A model generated the notes under the pieces. It was not told where the DNA came from and ran no database searches. It saw only the letters and a program-made list of their open reading frames with translations. This document shows, piece after piece, positions 9,809 through 19,130 of a DNA stretch of 56,791 bases. The stretch spans positions 1-56,791 of the forward strand of contig CAIWDD010000010.1 of the NCBI GenBank assembly GCA_903911355.1, read 5' to 3'. Made by a program: the position numbers and the translations under genes. Source of the DNA: an uncultured Nodularia sp. (lineage in GTDB: Bacteria > Cyanobacteriota > Cyanobacteriia > Cyanobacteriales > Nostocaceae). Position 1 is the first letter of the stretch. The number at the start of each line of letters is the position of its first letter.

Positions 9809-10387
9809 ATGATAGCTATTCCTCAACCAAGCGGAAAAATGTCAGTTCAAGAATATCTGGAATGGGAAGCCCAGCAAGATATTCGTTATGAATATGTCAA
9901 AGGCGAAATTTTCGCCATGACGGGGGGAACAATTCCCCACAATGACATTACCCTCAACCTTTATAGTGCCTTACGTCCTCATTTGGGTGCTAAAGGTTGT
10001 CGAATCAATGTCTCAGATGTCAAAGTCCAAGTTTCTCTAGAAAGTCCTTATTATTATCCCGATCTGATTGTCAGCTGTCATCCTCAAGACATTAAAGCCC
10101 AGAAATTTATTCAACATCCTAGGATAATTGTGGAAGTTCTTTCCCCAGGAACTAGCGCCAGAGATAGAGGTGAAAAATTATCAAATTATCTGCAAATGCC
10201 GAGTTTACAAGAGTATCTTTTAATTGACTCAGAAAAAATTGCCGTTGAGCGTTACTCAAGGGGCGAAGGCAGAATGTGGCTTTATTATCCCTATATCCCA
10301 GGAGACATGATTACTCTAGCAAGTATTGATTTTGAGTTTCCTATTGAACTCCTCTATGAAAATCTAGTATTTGCAAGTCAGGAATAA
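9809..10387 (+). CDS. Uma2 family endonuclease-like protein (DUF820)
   Basis: A 192-residue protein of the Uma2/DUF820 family, a PD-(D/E)XK nuclease fold greatly expanded in cyanobacteria. Visible landmarks are MSVQEYLEWEAQQDIRYEYVKGEIFAMTG at the start (helix plus first acidic residue, described here by its ends MSVQEY and AMTG), YYYPDLIVSC (the PD motif, near residue 88), and IIVEVLSPGTSARDRGEKL (the E-x-L/K strand, near 110). The biological role is not known; many members are scattered single genes. It starts at ATG, 24 bp after the previous gene. Confidence 0.88.
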   Translation: MIAIPQPSGKMSVQEYLEWEAQQDIRYEYVKGEIFAMTGGTIPHNDITLNLYSALRPHLGAKGCRINVSDVKVQVSLESPYYYPDLIVSCHPQDIKAQKFIQHPRIIVEVLSPGTSARDRGEKLSNYLQMPSLQEYLLIDSEKIAVERYSRGEGRMWLYYPYIPGDMITLASIDFEFPIELLYENLVFASQE

Positions 10388-10417
10388 AATAACTGTAGTC
10401 AGAATCCTTAACTTCTC

Positions 10418-11095
10418 CTAGTTGGCAGTAATTTCATCTAACTTAGCGCGGACTGCTTGCATATCTTGCCACATTAACCATTTAGGCTTACCTACTTCCT
10501 TAGAAGGGTTACGCAGCAAATAAGAAGGGTGAAAAATCGGCATACACAAACGCCCCTCCCACTCCATCCACTGACCGCGAATTTTCGTCATTCCTTGTTT
10601 ATCGCCAGTAATACCTTTAACCGCAGTTGCACCAGTGAGTAAAATTATTTTCGGGTCAACAAGGCGAATTTGTTCTAACAAGTAGGGTTTGCAAGCCGCA
10701 ATTTCATCAGGGGTGGGGACTCGGTTTTGTGGTGGACGACACTTATTAATATTGGCAATATATACATCACGTTCAGTACTCAGATTCACAGATGCTAATA
10801 TTTTCTCTAGTAACTGTCCTGATCTGCCCACAAATGGTAACCCAGTCTCATCTTCACTTTGACCAGGGGCTTCACCTATGACCATAATTGGTGCTTGGAG
10901 ATGACCACGCCCCACAACAGCATGAGTCCGACTGTCTCCCAAGGTACAACGGTGACAGTGATGACAATCCTGTGCCAACTCGCTAATATTCTTGTATGTT
11001 CCCGGTATGATGGGAATTTTTGCGTCTGTAGGAATTAAATCTCGCGGATTCGAGTTGGTGTGGTCAAAAAGGTTGAGTTGGATGTCGCTGCTCAT
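10418..11095 (-). CDS. Family 4 uracil-DNA glycosylase (4Fe-4S)
   Basis: A 225-residue uracil-DNA glycosylase of family 4, which removes uracil from DNA to start base-excision repair. The active-site motif GEAPGQSEDETGLPFVGRSG (about residue 83) and HPSYLLRNP (about 194) are present. The four iron-sulfur cysteines can be assigned to CHHCHRC and NKCRPPQN plus IAACKPY. The ATG at 11095 is preferred to the TTG three codons upstream. It is convergent with the Uma2 gene, 30 bp apart. Confidence 0.92.
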   Translation of the reverse strand: MSSDIQLNLFDHTNSNPRDLIPTDAKIPIIPGTYKNISELAQDCHHCHRCTLGDSRTHAVVGRGHLQAPIMVIGEAPGQSEDETGLPFVGRSGQLLEKILASVNLSTERDVYIANINKCRPPQNRVPTPDEIAACKPYLLEQIRLVDPKIILLTGATAVKGITGDKQGMTKIRGQWMEWEGRLCMPIFHPSYLLRNPSKEVGKPKWLMWQDMQAVRAKLDEITAN

Positions 11096-11313
11096 GAAAA
11101 CCAAAATTTTAGGTTAGCAACAGATGACCCTATTGCTGGCTGAGTCATGATATTACCATTTTCCAGCAGCATTCATAAAACCCAACCCCAGCATTAAGTA
11201 CTGACATCAAAATATTAAAAATATTAATATATTGATCAACCTGCGGCTGTTTCTTGCAAAGATTATGAAGCATGGGGTAAACCTTACCCTGGTGAATTGT
11301 TCAAGGGGAATAG

Positions 11314-12876
11314 ATGACGATTAAGCGGTTAATTTTATTTTTTGTCCTCACACCGATAGCAGTCCTGTTGTCAGTCTCGTCTTTATTCGGTAGTTTACAA
11401 GAACCCCAGTTTCAGACAACTTTGGAACTGTACCAAACTAATATTGCACTCCAAGCCCAAACTTGGCAGCCAGAAGATATTAATGACGATAATTTCTCAG
11501 CCATTAAATCCGCCATTGTGGGAGATAAACCTCTAGAAAGTGCTACCAAGCAATATCAGCAGGTACGTGAGTCGGTTCAAACAAATTGGGATAAGCTTCA
11601 AAACCAAGCTCAACCTCAGACTATTCCCCTACCCCCTAAACCTTTAGGAGGGGAACCCCCCCAAACTCCGGCTTCGCCTCAAGACAAGCAAGAAAAATTA
11701 CAGCGATCACTCCAACAACTGCAAAAATTACAGGCTGACTTAGACCTACGTCTGGGAATTTTACAAGCAAAGCAAGGACAGACAGATGCAGCGATCCAGA
11801 CTTGGGAAGAATTGCAGCAAACCGGGGAAGTAAATCCAGTGCGGGAAACTGCTGCCGTGTTGACTGGGCTATGGAGTACTCCCCCCCGTGTCTTACCCAA
11901 TGCTCAAGAACTGATTAATCAAAATTTAGATGGTTGGTTTCGCTCTACTGCTTTAATTCAACTGTATCAACTGCAACAACGACAGGCAGCTTTATCAGAA
12001 ATTAGAGCCGAACAACAAGAAGCTGCTACCCAGTCTGTGACAAAACTAGCCCTAATTGGCACAATTCCCACGGTGACGGCATTAATAGGTCTAATATTAC
12101 TGGTTTTCTTGATTGGTCAGCGTTTGCTCAGGGGGAAAGCTGCTTTATTGGCTCGCAATGCTGATTTATCTTGGTCAACGCCTTGGGGTGGAGAAACCAT
12201 TCTCGAAGTTTTTGTGGTGGGCTTTTTCTTCATGGGGCAAATCTTTGTACCTCTGTTGCTATCCCTATTACCCATAGAGCGCCCTATTGTCAATGTCCGC
12301 TTTCAGGCTTGGTCGGTGTTAGTTAGTTATATGATGGTGGCATCAGGTGCGCTGCTGGTGCTGTATTTATCGATTAAGCGTTTTTTGCCGCTCCCAGACC
12401 AATGGTTTCGGTTCCGGTTGCAGGATGGATGGTTTTTATGGGGATTTGGGGGTTATTGCGCTGCTTTGCCGATAGTGGTACTGGTGTCGTTGATTAATCA
12501 ACAATTATGGCGGGGTCAGGGCGGTAGTAATCCCCTGTTACAACTAGCTTTGGAAAGTCAAGATACTATGGCTCTGGGGCTGTTTTTTTTGACAGCTGCG
12601 ATCGCCGCCCCCATTTTTGAAGAACTGCTGTTTCGCGGCTTTTTATTGCCTTCTCTGACTCGTTATGTACCTGTGTGGGGAGCAATTATTTTCAGTAGTT
12701 TGTTATTTGCGATCGCCCACCTGAGTTTATCAGAAATTCTGCCTTTAACAGCTTTGGGTGTGGTTTTAGGGATAGTGTACACGCGATCGCGTAATCTCTT
12801 GGCACCTATGCTTGTCCATAGTCTGTGGAATAGTGGCACCCTACTGAGTCTCTTTATCTTAGGTGGTAGTAATTAA
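11314..12876 (+). CDS. CPBP family intramembrane glutamic endopeptidase with long N-terminal domain
   Basis: A 520-residue membrane protein. The C-terminal part (about 400-520) is a CPBP/Abi protease: EELLFRGFLLPSL carries the Glu-Glu-x3-Arg motif, FAIAHLS the second histidine motif and MLVHSLWN the third. The N-terminal 270 residues have one anchor (LILFFVLTPIAVLLSVSS), a proline-rich linker (PLPPKPLGGEPPQTP) and a Gln-rich coiled-coil-like stretch. This extension is much longer than in the usual 200-300 residue members. Members in other bacteria process prenylated or signal proteins; the substrate here is unknown. Confidence 0.88.
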   Translation: MTIKRLILFFVLTPIAVLLSVSSLFGSLQEPQFQTTLELYQTNIALQAQTWQPEDINDDNFSAIKSAIVGDKPLESATKQYQQVRESVQTNWDKLQNQAQPQTIPLPPKPLGGEPPQTPASPQDKQEKLQRSLQQLQKLQADLDLRLGILQAKQGQTDAAIQTWEELQQTGEVNPVRETAAVLTGLWSTPPRVLPNAQELINQNLDGWFRSTALIQLYQLQQRQAALSEIRAEQQEAATQSVTKLALIGTIPTVTALIGLILLVFLIGQRLLRGKAALLARNADLSWSTPWGGETILEVFVVGFFFMGQIFVPLLLSLLPIERPIVNVRFQAWSVLVSYMMVASGALLVLYLSIKRFLPLPDQWFRFRLQDGWFLWGFGGYCAALPIVVLVSLINQQLWRGQGGSNPLLQLALESQDTMALGLFFLTAAIAAPIFEELLFRGFLLPSLTRYVPVWGAIIFSSLLFAIAHLSLSEILPLTALGVVLGIVYTRSRNLLAPMLVHSLWNSGTLLSLFILGGSN

Positions 12877-13407
12877 TAAAACATTGCTACACGGTTGATA
12901 ATTTGTCAACGATTTGTTTTTATTTGCATATAGTAACTATTGCACAGCGAAATTCCCCACTCAGTTACTAGGCTGATCAGCTAATGCCGTACTTGTAGCA
13001 AATTTGTTTCCTGAATCATCAGTAAATAGCATCTACAAATAATACAGGTACTATGCATTAATATTTAATTAATCCCACAAAACACAGCTAACTGCAATTG
13101 AACCCTATATCCTTGTAGGCAATGGGGCGCAGCTTAACACAGCGGCTGTGGTCTTGTAAAATTAACGAATTGTTAATATTAATTAGAATACTTTCCAAAT
13201 ATACTCAGAGGAATTATTCCTCTGCATCATATTGTCAACTTGGTATTTAAAATATACCAGTTAGCTTTAATTATGAATGTGGAAAATGTAGCTAGGAAAA
13301 ACTTCAAAATCTATTTAGTTAATATTTACTTAAAAAATATGTTGGGTCATTTAAGTATCGATTAAAATTCTAATTTTATATTCACTTTCGATCCGAATAG
13401 AACTAAT
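12877..13407. other. Gene-free intergenic region, 531 bases
   Basis: I see no gene or tRNA. The sequence is AT-rich, especially from 13140 to 13400. A small inverted repeat, TTAAC-GAATT-GTTAA, lies near 13162-13176. The last 100 bases probably hold the promoter of the TM2 gene. Confidence 0.5.
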
Positions 13408-13683
13408 ATGGCAAATTTCAACACCACTCAACCAACTAAACAACTGATTGCTGGTTACTGCGGCATTATTTGCGGAGGATTTGGAGTTCATAAATTCGTT
13501 CTAGGATATACTCCAGAAGGCTGCATCATGTTGATTATAGCTTTAGTTGGAGGTTATTTTACCTACGGCATTAGTTTATTAATTATGCAGCTATTGGGTT
13601 TAATTGAGGGCATGATCTATTTAAACAAAACCTCTGAAGATTTTGTTAATACCTACTTTGTGAATAAGCAGGGGTGGTTCTAG
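13408..13683 (+). CDS. TM2 domain-containing protein
   Basis: A small membrane protein of 91 residues. It shows the TM2 pattern: two hydrophobic helices around a short turn, with CGIICGGFGVHKFVLGYTPEG and then an IALVGGYFTYGISLLIMQLLGLIEG-like second helix (residues about 45-70). TM2 proteins are widespread and of unknown molecular function in bacteria. The gene stands alone between two long intergenic stretches. Confidence 0.82.
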   Translation: MANFNTTQPTKQLIAGYCGIICGGFGVHKFVLGYTPEGCIMLIIALVGGYFTYGISLLIMQLLGLIEGMIYLNKTSEDFVNTYFVNKQGWF

Positions 13684-13740
13684 AAGTTGCTATTAGCCAG
13701 AGGAACTTATAGCCTTTTCAGGCTCATGAAGTACACACCA

Positions 13741-13782
13741 ATTCCCTATTCCCTATTCCCTGTTCCCTGTTCCCTGTTCCCT
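13741..13782. repeat. Short tandem heptamer repeat (STRR type)
   Basis: About six copies of the heptamer TTCCCTA or TTCCCTG in tandem. Such short tandemly repeated sequences are common in the intergenic DNA of heterocystous cyanobacteria. There are no spacers, so this is not a CRISPR. Confidence 0.9.
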
Positions 13783-13837
13783 CAAACTAAAAAAAATTGT
13801 ACCTCACGAGCATGGTAAATGCTATATTTTTAGAGAT

Positions 13838-14029
13838 ATGCTAACAATTAAACCTAAATCTCTCACATGGGCGATGTTGCTGCTGCTGGGTATGGGCTAC
13901 TTCAGCGCCGTGTCTATTTGGGACATCAACTATTTCGGCAAGAGTCTGATTGCTATGATGCCTATACAAGTGGTAGCTGTGATATATGTAACTTATATCA
14001 GAAAGATCGCCACAAAAATTCAACATTAG
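13838..14029 (+). CDS. Small hypothetical membrane protein
   Basis: A 63-residue reading frame with two hydrophobic segments (AMLLLLGMGYFSAV and LIAMMPIQVVAVIYVTYI) and a basic C-terminus. No family is recognised. It starts at ATG, but the Shine-Dalgarno sequence is weak. Other frames are also open here, so it is only moderately supported; the amphipathic two-helix layout is the main argument. Confidence 0.45.
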   Translation: MLTIKPKSLTWAMLLLLGMGYFSAVSIWDINYFGKSLIAMMPIQVVAVIYVTYIRKIATKIQH

Positions 14030-14142
14030 CGCATAAGTTTATTATGATTGAAGTTCTGTCAAATCTCCAAATTTCGCCTACGCTCAAAAGAGGGACGCTT
14101 TTATTAAGGCGTTGAATTTTCGTAGCCAACTCAACACTTGTC

Positions 14143-16581
14143 ATGCAACTGACCCCGAAAACTCAGTTTACTCCAGAACGAAGCCCAACCTTAGAGAAAA
14201 TTATCCTCGATGTGGGGGGGATGAAATGTGCTGGATGTGTAAGCGCTGTAGAGCGACAGCTAACCCAATATCCAGGAGTGAAAAGCGCCTGTGTGAACTT
14301 GGCTACAGAGGTAGCTGTGGTAGAGTCAGAACCGGGTGCAGTAGACCCAGACACACTAGCACAGCGATTAACATCAGCTGGATTTCCCTGTCAACCGCGT
14401 CAGACTAGGGGAAAAGTAGCTGGAGAAACTACCCTAGAACAAAAAGAAGCACAAAAGCGCCAAGAAATGCGTTCTTCATTCCAGCAGTTAATCATTGCTG
14501 GGGTGCTGCTGGTGTTGTCAGGAATCGGACATTTTGAGAATATAGGCCTGCCGATCTTCTCGAAATTAAACAATATCTGGTTTCATTGTGGATTGGCAAC
14601 AGTGGCCATAATCATTCCCGGCCGCCCCATTATAGTAGACGGTTGGCGGGGATGGCGGCGCAACTCGCCTAATATGAATACCCTGGTGGGATTGGGAACG
14701 CTGACAGCCTACACTGCTAGTTTAGTAGCGCTGCTATTCCCCAAAATGGGCTGGGAATGCTTCTTTGACGAACCAGTAATGATGCTAGGTTTTATCCTCC
14801 TGGGTAGGACTTTAGAACAACAGGCCAGAGGAAGAGCCTCGGCGGCCTTTAGAGAATTGCTCACACTCCAACCACAAGTAGGACGGTTGATTCTCAACCC
14901 AGACCCGGAAAAAATAGGTTTGGGAACCAATATTATGGAGATTCCCGCAGAAAGGGTGCGTGTTGGTGAATGGTTGCAAGTACTACCAGGAGATAAAATT
15001 CCTGTGGATGGTGAGGTGCGCTTTGGGCAAACAACAGTGAATGAGTCCATGCTCACCGGGGAATCTGTACCAGTCATGAAGCAACCCGGAGATATGGTAG
15101 CCGCAGGAACTATTAACCAGTCAGGAGCATTGGCTATAGTCGCCACTCGAACCGGTAGCGATACTACTTTGGCCCAAATCGTTACCCTAGTAGAAACAGC
15201 ACAAACGCGTAAAGCGCCAGTGCAAAAGTTAGCCGATACGGTGGCGGGTTACTTTACTTATGGTGTGTTGACGGCCTCTGTATTGACATTTGTTTTTTGG
15301 TTCTTTTGGGGTACTCACATTTGGAGTGATGTGACTGTTTCTGGGGGTATGGAAATGATGAACCATTCCCCAATGTCTCATACAGAGGTCATGGATGGGG
15401 TTCCTACCCACTCCCCTCTCCTAACCAGCTTGAAACTAGCGATCGCCGTTATGGTTGTGGCTTGTCCTTGTGCTTTGGGACTGGCGACCCCGACAGCAAT
15501 TCTTGTAGGAACCGCCATGGGTGCTGAACGGGGTCTGTTAATCAAAGGTGGTGATGTCTTGGAAACAGTACACCAGTTAGATACTGTCGTATTTGATAAA
15601 ACAGGTACTCTCACAACTGGTAATCCTACTGTAACAGATTGTCTACCTATGGGAGAATGGAAGGATGACAAACCCTACTCTCTCCTACAACTAGCAGCAG
15701 CAGTCGAAAATGGCACTTACCACCCCTTAGCTAAAGCCATTCAACAAGCAGCACGGGAGCAAAATCTATGTATTCCTGACGCTGTGGATTTTCATACAGA
15801 ACCGGGATTGGGTGTATCTGCTATTGTAGAGGGTCTGTCTGTAATTTTGGGTAACTGCGCTTTCTTGAGTCAGCATGGCGTGACTTGGAGTGACGCAGCA
15901 GAACAGATCATCCTACAGCTAGCAGAAGATGGTAAAACAGTTGTGGGCGTAGCAGTTGGGGGAAATTTAGCCGGACTGATTGCTGTTCAAGACCCCCTGA
16001 GACCAGATGCTCAAGCCACAGTCAACCAGTTGCGTCATATGGGTTTACGGGTTATCTTGCTCAGTGGCGATCGCTATGAAGCAGCTCAAGCCATAGCTGA
16101 ACAACTAGGACTAGATGGCGCTGATGTGATGGCGGGGGTTCTCCCCAGTCAAAAAGCGGTTTTGATCCAAGAATTACAAACACAATCAGCCTCTAAAGTC
16201 GCTATGGTTGGCGATGGTATTAATGATGCGCCGGCTTTATCGCAAGCAGATGTCGGCATTGCTTTATATTCCGGAACAGATGTAGCCATGGAGACGGCGG
16301 AAATTGTCTTGATGCGCGATCGATTAAATGATGTTGTCGCCTCAATTCAACTGAGTCGCTCTACTTTCAACAAAATACGCCAAAATCTATTTTGGGCATT
16401 TGCATACAACACTATCGGTATTCCCTTAGCTGCGGGTGTATTATTACCCAGTTTTGGTTTTATCCTTAGTCCATCTGGGGCAGCAGCATTAATGGCTTTT
16501 AGCTCTGTGAGTGTTGTTACCAACTCAATCTTATTGCGCAATTGGTCGTCAAAAATCAAAGACTCATCACCGCTCGGTTAA
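14143..16581 (+). CDS. Copper-type heavy-metal P1B ATPase
   Basis: An 812-residue metal-transporting ATPase. One N-terminal metal-binding domain has GGMKCAGC (CxxC at about 29-32). The channel motif CPC lies in VACPCALGLATP (about 441), typical of Cu+ pumps; the phosphorylation site is DKTGT (about 486), TGES lies in the actuator domain, and GDGINDAP (about 690) is the hinge. Cyanobacteria have two such pumps, CtaA (import) and PacS (thylakoid loading), supplying plastocyanin and cytochrome oxidase. GGMKCAGC recalls the CtaA type, but I do not assign it firmly. A Met/His-rich loop (GGMEMMNHSPMSH, about 404-416) precedes the CPC helix. Confidence 0.93.
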   Translation: MQLTPKTQFTPERSPTLEKIILDVGGMKCAGCVSAVERQLTQYPGVKSACVNLATEVAVVESEPGAVDPDTLAQRLTSAGFPCQPRQTRGKVAGETTLEQKEAQKRQEMRSSFQQLIIAGVLLVLSGIGHFENIGLPIFSKLNNIWFHCGLATVAIIIPGRPIIVDGWRGWRRNSPNMNTLVGLGTLTAYTASLVALLFPKMGWECFFDEPVMMLGFILLGRTLEQQARGRASAAFRELLTLQPQVGRLILNPDPEKIGLGTNIMEIPAERVRVGEWLQVLPGDKIPVDGEVRFGQTTVNESMLTGESVPVMKQPGDMVAAGTINQSGALAIVATRTGSDTTLAQIVTLVETAQTRKAPVQKLADTVAGYFTYGVLTASVLTFVFWFFWGTHIWSDVTVSGGMEMMNHSPMSHTEVMDGVPTHSPLLTSLKLAIAVMVVACPCALGLATPTAILVGTAMGAERGLLIKGGDVLETVHQLDTVVFDKTGTLTTGNPTVTDCLPMGEWKDDKPYSLLQLAAAVENGTYHPLAKAIQQAAREQNLCIPDAVDFHTEPGLGVSAIVEGLSVILGNCAFLSQHGVTWSDAAEQIILQLAEDGKTVVGVAVGGNLAGLIAVQDPLRPDAQATVNQLRHMGLRVILLSGDRYEAAQAIAEQLGLDGADVMAGVLPSQKAVLIQELQTQSASKVAMVGDGINDAPALSQADVGIALYSGTDVAMETAEIVLMRDRLNDVVASIQLSRSTFNKIRQNLFWAFAYNTIGIPLAAGVLLPSFGFILSPSGAAALMAFSSVSVVTNSILLRNWSSKIKDSSPLG

Positions 16582-16612
16582 AATAAGGGTTTGGTGGAAG
16601 TGCATTAAGATT

Positions 16613-17533
16613 ATGAAAGTAGCAATTACAGGAGCAACAGGATTTGTCGGTAGTCGTTTGGTGGAAAAACTGCACAAGGAGGGTCATCAAATACTGGTGT
16701 TCACCCGCAACCCTGCTACAGCGGTCAAGGTTTTTCCCCCAGGGGCTTTTCCTCAAGTAGAAATTGTAGCCTATACCCCCACTGTGTCTGGTTCTTGGCA
16801 ACAAGCCATCAACAGTTGTGATGGTATAGTCAACCTAGCCGGAGAACCCATTGCTGAGGAACGCTGGACACCAGAACAAAAGCAGAAAATCCTCAATAGT
16901 CGCCAGCTAGGTACACAGAAAATTGTCGAAGCTATAGCTCAGGCTAATCCTCGTCCCTCTGTGTTAGTTAATGCTTCTGCTATTGGTTATTATGGCACGA
17001 GTGAAACCGCTACCTTTGATGAAACCAGTTCACCCGGTCAGGATTTTCTAGCTCAAGTCTGTGAAGCCTGGGAAGCAGAAGCCCAAAAAGTTGAAGATGC
17101 TGGTGTCCGCTTGGTTATTCTGCGTTTTGGCATCGTTTTAGGCAATGGTGGCGCTTTGGCTAAAATGATTACACCCTTCAAGCTGTTTACAGGTGGACCC
17201 CTTGGTAGTGGTCGCCAGTGGTTATCGTGGATTCACTTAGATGATTTAGTAAATCTAATTTTGCAAGCTTTAACTAACCCGGGTATGAAAGGTGTGTATA
17301 ATGCCACTGCTCCTCATCCTGTGCGGATGGCAGAGTTAAGCCAAACTTTGGGGGAAGTTATGCAACGTCCTTCCTGGTTACCCGTTCCTGGCTTTGCTCT
17401 GGAGCTGCTCTTAGGGGATGGAGCTATGGTAGTTTTGGAAGGTCAAAAAGTTATGCCCCAAGGTACTTTAGAGGCTGGCTTTAAGTATCAATATCCTCAA
17501 TTATTACCAGCATTGCAAGAAATTATTGGGTAG
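16613..17533 (+). CDS. TIGR01777 family NAD-dependent epimerase-like protein
   Basis: An extended short-chain dehydrogenase/reductase-like protein of 306 residues from the ATG at 16613. An upstream frame opening at 16511 overlaps the ATPase gene and lacks family similarity. MKVAITGATGFVGSRLV is the nucleotide-binding TGATGFVG motif, NLAGEPIAEERW the family-specific block, and SAIGYYG contains the YxxxK-region equivalent. A DUF1731-like tail (PVPGFALELLLGDGA) closes it. The relatives are YfcH and the plant/cyanobacterial cell-division factor Slr1223/GC1; a role in division is only by analogy. It lies 31 bp after the ATPase gene. Confidence 0.88.
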   Translation: MKVAITGATGFVGSRLVEKLHKEGHQILVFTRNPATAVKVFPPGAFPQVEIVAYTPTVSGSWQQAINSCDGIVNLAGEPIAEERWTPEQKQKILNSRQLGTQKIVEAIAQANPRPSVLVNASAIGYYGTSETATFDETSSPGQDFLAQVCEAWEAEAQKVEDAGVRLVILRFGIVLGNGGALAKMITPFKLFTGGPLGSGRQWLSWIHLDDLVNLILQALTNPGMKGVYNATAPHPVRMAELSQTLGEVMQRPSWLPVPGFALELLLGDGAMVVLEGQKVMPQGTLEAGFKYQYPQLLPALQEIIG

Positions 17534-17568
17534 GTTCTCACACCGGAGAACAGAGGACTAATGTCCTC
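17534..17568 (+). terminator. Two consecutive hairpins between convergent genes
   Basis: GTTCTC-ACACCG-GAGAAC (17534-17551) and GAGGAC-TAAT-GTCCTC (17553-17568) follow directly after the stop of the TIGR01777 gene. There is no T-run after the second (CACTAAAAAA follows), so the terminator role is likely but not classical. Confidence 0.5.
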
Positions 17569-17580
17569 ACTAAAAAACTG

Positions 17581-17823
17581 TTAATTAGCCTGAAATTTGC
17601 GGGAAATCCAACTAATTAAACCGCTCAGGATAGCGCCCCCCATCAGGATACCAATTGCTGGGTTAAACAGAGGTTGCCAAAGTTGATGCCATAAATCTAA
17701 ACCGAGGTTGATTCCCGCAGCATCGCCAAAGGCTGCGATCGCTAACCAGCCAAAGCCAAATAAAACTAAGAATACATCAGCCACTAAAATCAAGTTTAGC
17801 CAGTTTAATAATTTTTCTTTCAT
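17581..17823 (-). CDS. Small conserved membrane protein
   Basis: An 80-residue protein with two hydrophobic helices: LILVADVFLVLFGFGWLAIAA-like (residues about 11-31) and AIGILMGGAILSGLISWI (about 56-73). The tail is short and basic (SRKFQAN). The start is ATG. No named family or function is recognised. It is convergent with the TIGR01777 gene and lies downstream of the TPR gene on the same strand. Confidence 0.72.
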   Translation of the reverse strand: MKEKLLNWLNLILVADVFLVLFGFGWLAIAAFGDAAGINLGLDLWHQLWQPLFNPAIGILMGGAILSGLISWISRKFQAN

Positions 17824-17949
17824 ACTGAGAATTGGAGTAGAAAAACCGGGATGGACAAAAAGGGACTGGGAAGTTTTTTCCTCTCCCCTGGATCCTCCCC
17901 AGAAGTTTTCCTCTGGGGAGAAAAACCCGGGGGATTCTGATCCTAAATT

Positions 17950-18372
17950 TTAGGACTCAAATAGCCAGGTTTTAACTTTTGCCAAACTTTGCCAATCTGG
18001 TTTCCGGCTTAAACCATCGGCAATACTATCTTTAATATCGCTTTCCCATTCTGGGTTAACAAAAATTAACTGTTTGGCAAAATCAATATGTTCTCGTAAT
18101 CCTTTTTGACCTGTTTCCAGCATTGAAACCGCCAAATTAATTCTGGCTTGTGGGTCTTGTGGATTTAACTTCACCGCCTTGTATGCTGCTTTGTAAGCCA
18201 AGTTGGGTTGATTTTCTAGCAAGTACAACCAAGCTAAACAAATCCAAGCAGAACTTGTTTTCGGGGCGCGATCGCACACTTCTTGAAATACTGGGATTAA
18301 AGATTCTGCTGCTTCACCAGCTTTATAGCGTTCCAATCCTGTATCAAACAGGAATTCAACTGTTTGAGCCAT
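17950..18372 (-). CDS. TPR-repeat protein
   Basis: A soluble protein of 140 residues built from tetratricopeptide-like helical pairs. SSAWICLAWLYLLENQPNLA and YKAAYKAVKLNPQDPQARI match the W-x2-L-G-x2-Y...A...P consensus, with at least two units at about 38-105. Such proteins act as protein-binding scaffolds. The partner is unknown. It starts with ATG, 86 bp downstream of the IscA gene on the same strand, with short repeat sequence between them. Confidence 0.8.
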   Translation of the reverse strand: MAQTVEFLFDTGLERYKAGEAAESLIPVFQEVCDRAPKTSSAWICLAWLYLLENQPNLAYKAAYKAVKLNPQDPQARINLAVSMLETGQKGLREHIDFAKQLIFVNPEWESDIKDSIADGLSRKPDWQSLAKVKTWLFES

Positions 18373-18379
18373 AGCAAAT

Positions 18380-18456
18380 CAGTTAATAGTTATATAATCA
18401 ATAGTCAGTAGTCAGCCGTCAATAGTCATGAACAACTGACAACCAACCACTGACAA
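18380..18456. repeat. Short degenerate repeat (AGTCA/ACTGAC type)
   Basis: Repeated words such as AATAGTCA, CAGTAGTCAG, CAACTGACAA and CACTGACAA fill the gap between the TPR and IscA genes. This is the usual intergenic short-repeat material of Nostocales. Confidence 0.6.
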
Positions 18457-18458
18457 TA

Positions 18459-18815
18459 TTACACTCCAAACGACTTACCGCAACCACAGGTTTGGGCTGC
18501 ATTGGGGTTAGTAAATTGGAAACCACCACCAATCATGGCATCGCTATAATCGAGCATTAAACCATAGAGATATAATAGACTTTTGCGATCGCAAACAATT
18601 TTGAAGCCATCGTAATCAAACACTTCATCATGAGGAGTGATCTTGCTGGTGTCCTCAAAGTCCATCATGTAAGACATCCCAGAGCAACCACCTTGACGAA
18701 CTCCCACTCGTAAGCAAAGTTCTTCTCCTTGCTTTTCTTGCAAGGATTTAACCTGGCGCAAGGCTGCTTCACTTAGTTGAATTCCACGTTGTTGAGACTG
18801 AGTTGCTTGTGTCAT
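18459..18815 (-). CDS. Iron-sulfur cluster assembly accessory protein (IscA/SufA/HesB family)
   Basis: An A-type carrier of 118 residues that holds and passes on Fe-S clusters or iron. The three conserved cysteines are present: Cys-44 in [10 protein letters not shown], and Cys-110 and Cys-112 in the tail [10 protein letters not shown]. The length fits the family. It starts with ATG. It is not beside suf or nif genes, so the housekeeping SufA/IscA role is more likely than a HesB role in nitrogen fixation. Confidence 0.93.
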   Translation of the reverse strand: MTQATQSQQRGIQLSEAALRQVKSLQEKQGEELCLRVGVRQGGCSGMSYMMDFEDTSKITPHDEVFDYDGFKIVCDRKSLLYLYGLMLDYSDAMIGGGFQFTNPNAAQTCGCGKSFGV

Positions 18816-19130
18816 GTTGCCGTTTCAACCCCTTTAATGGTATAATAAGTAACCTATTTAGGTTTTTGATAATTTTCGGATCACCATTGAGTTTTTGCTC
18901 TTATTGTAGCGAGACTGAGGTCATTATTTGCCAAATTGTAAACAATTGGTCAAAAGTAGCCAAAACTTTTTATCCTAGAATGGAAGGATTGGGTATTTCC
19001 AGAGTTCGGCTCCTTATAACAACCATCAGTTGCAACTACTCTTCAGGTGTGGTCTTAGGAAGATTTTACCCAAGGCTAGCTCTTTCTCATAGTCTACTGC
19101 CAAATAGCTTCTTTTTGATTAATCTACTTT
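18816..19130. other. Gene-free divergent promoter region, 315 bases
   Basis: This stretch separates the divergent IscA and DUF6930-like genes and should contain both promoters. A long open frame on the plus strand (18803-19144) is not protein-like and is not called. Confidence 0.5.

Noticed and set aside
13741-13782. Tandem repeats as a CRISPR candidate
   Set aside because: The units are 7 bases, directly adjacent and without spacers.
16511-16612. Upstream extension of the TIGR01777 gene
   Set aside because: It overlaps the ATPase gene end and the family starts at the Rossmann motif, at the ATG 16613.
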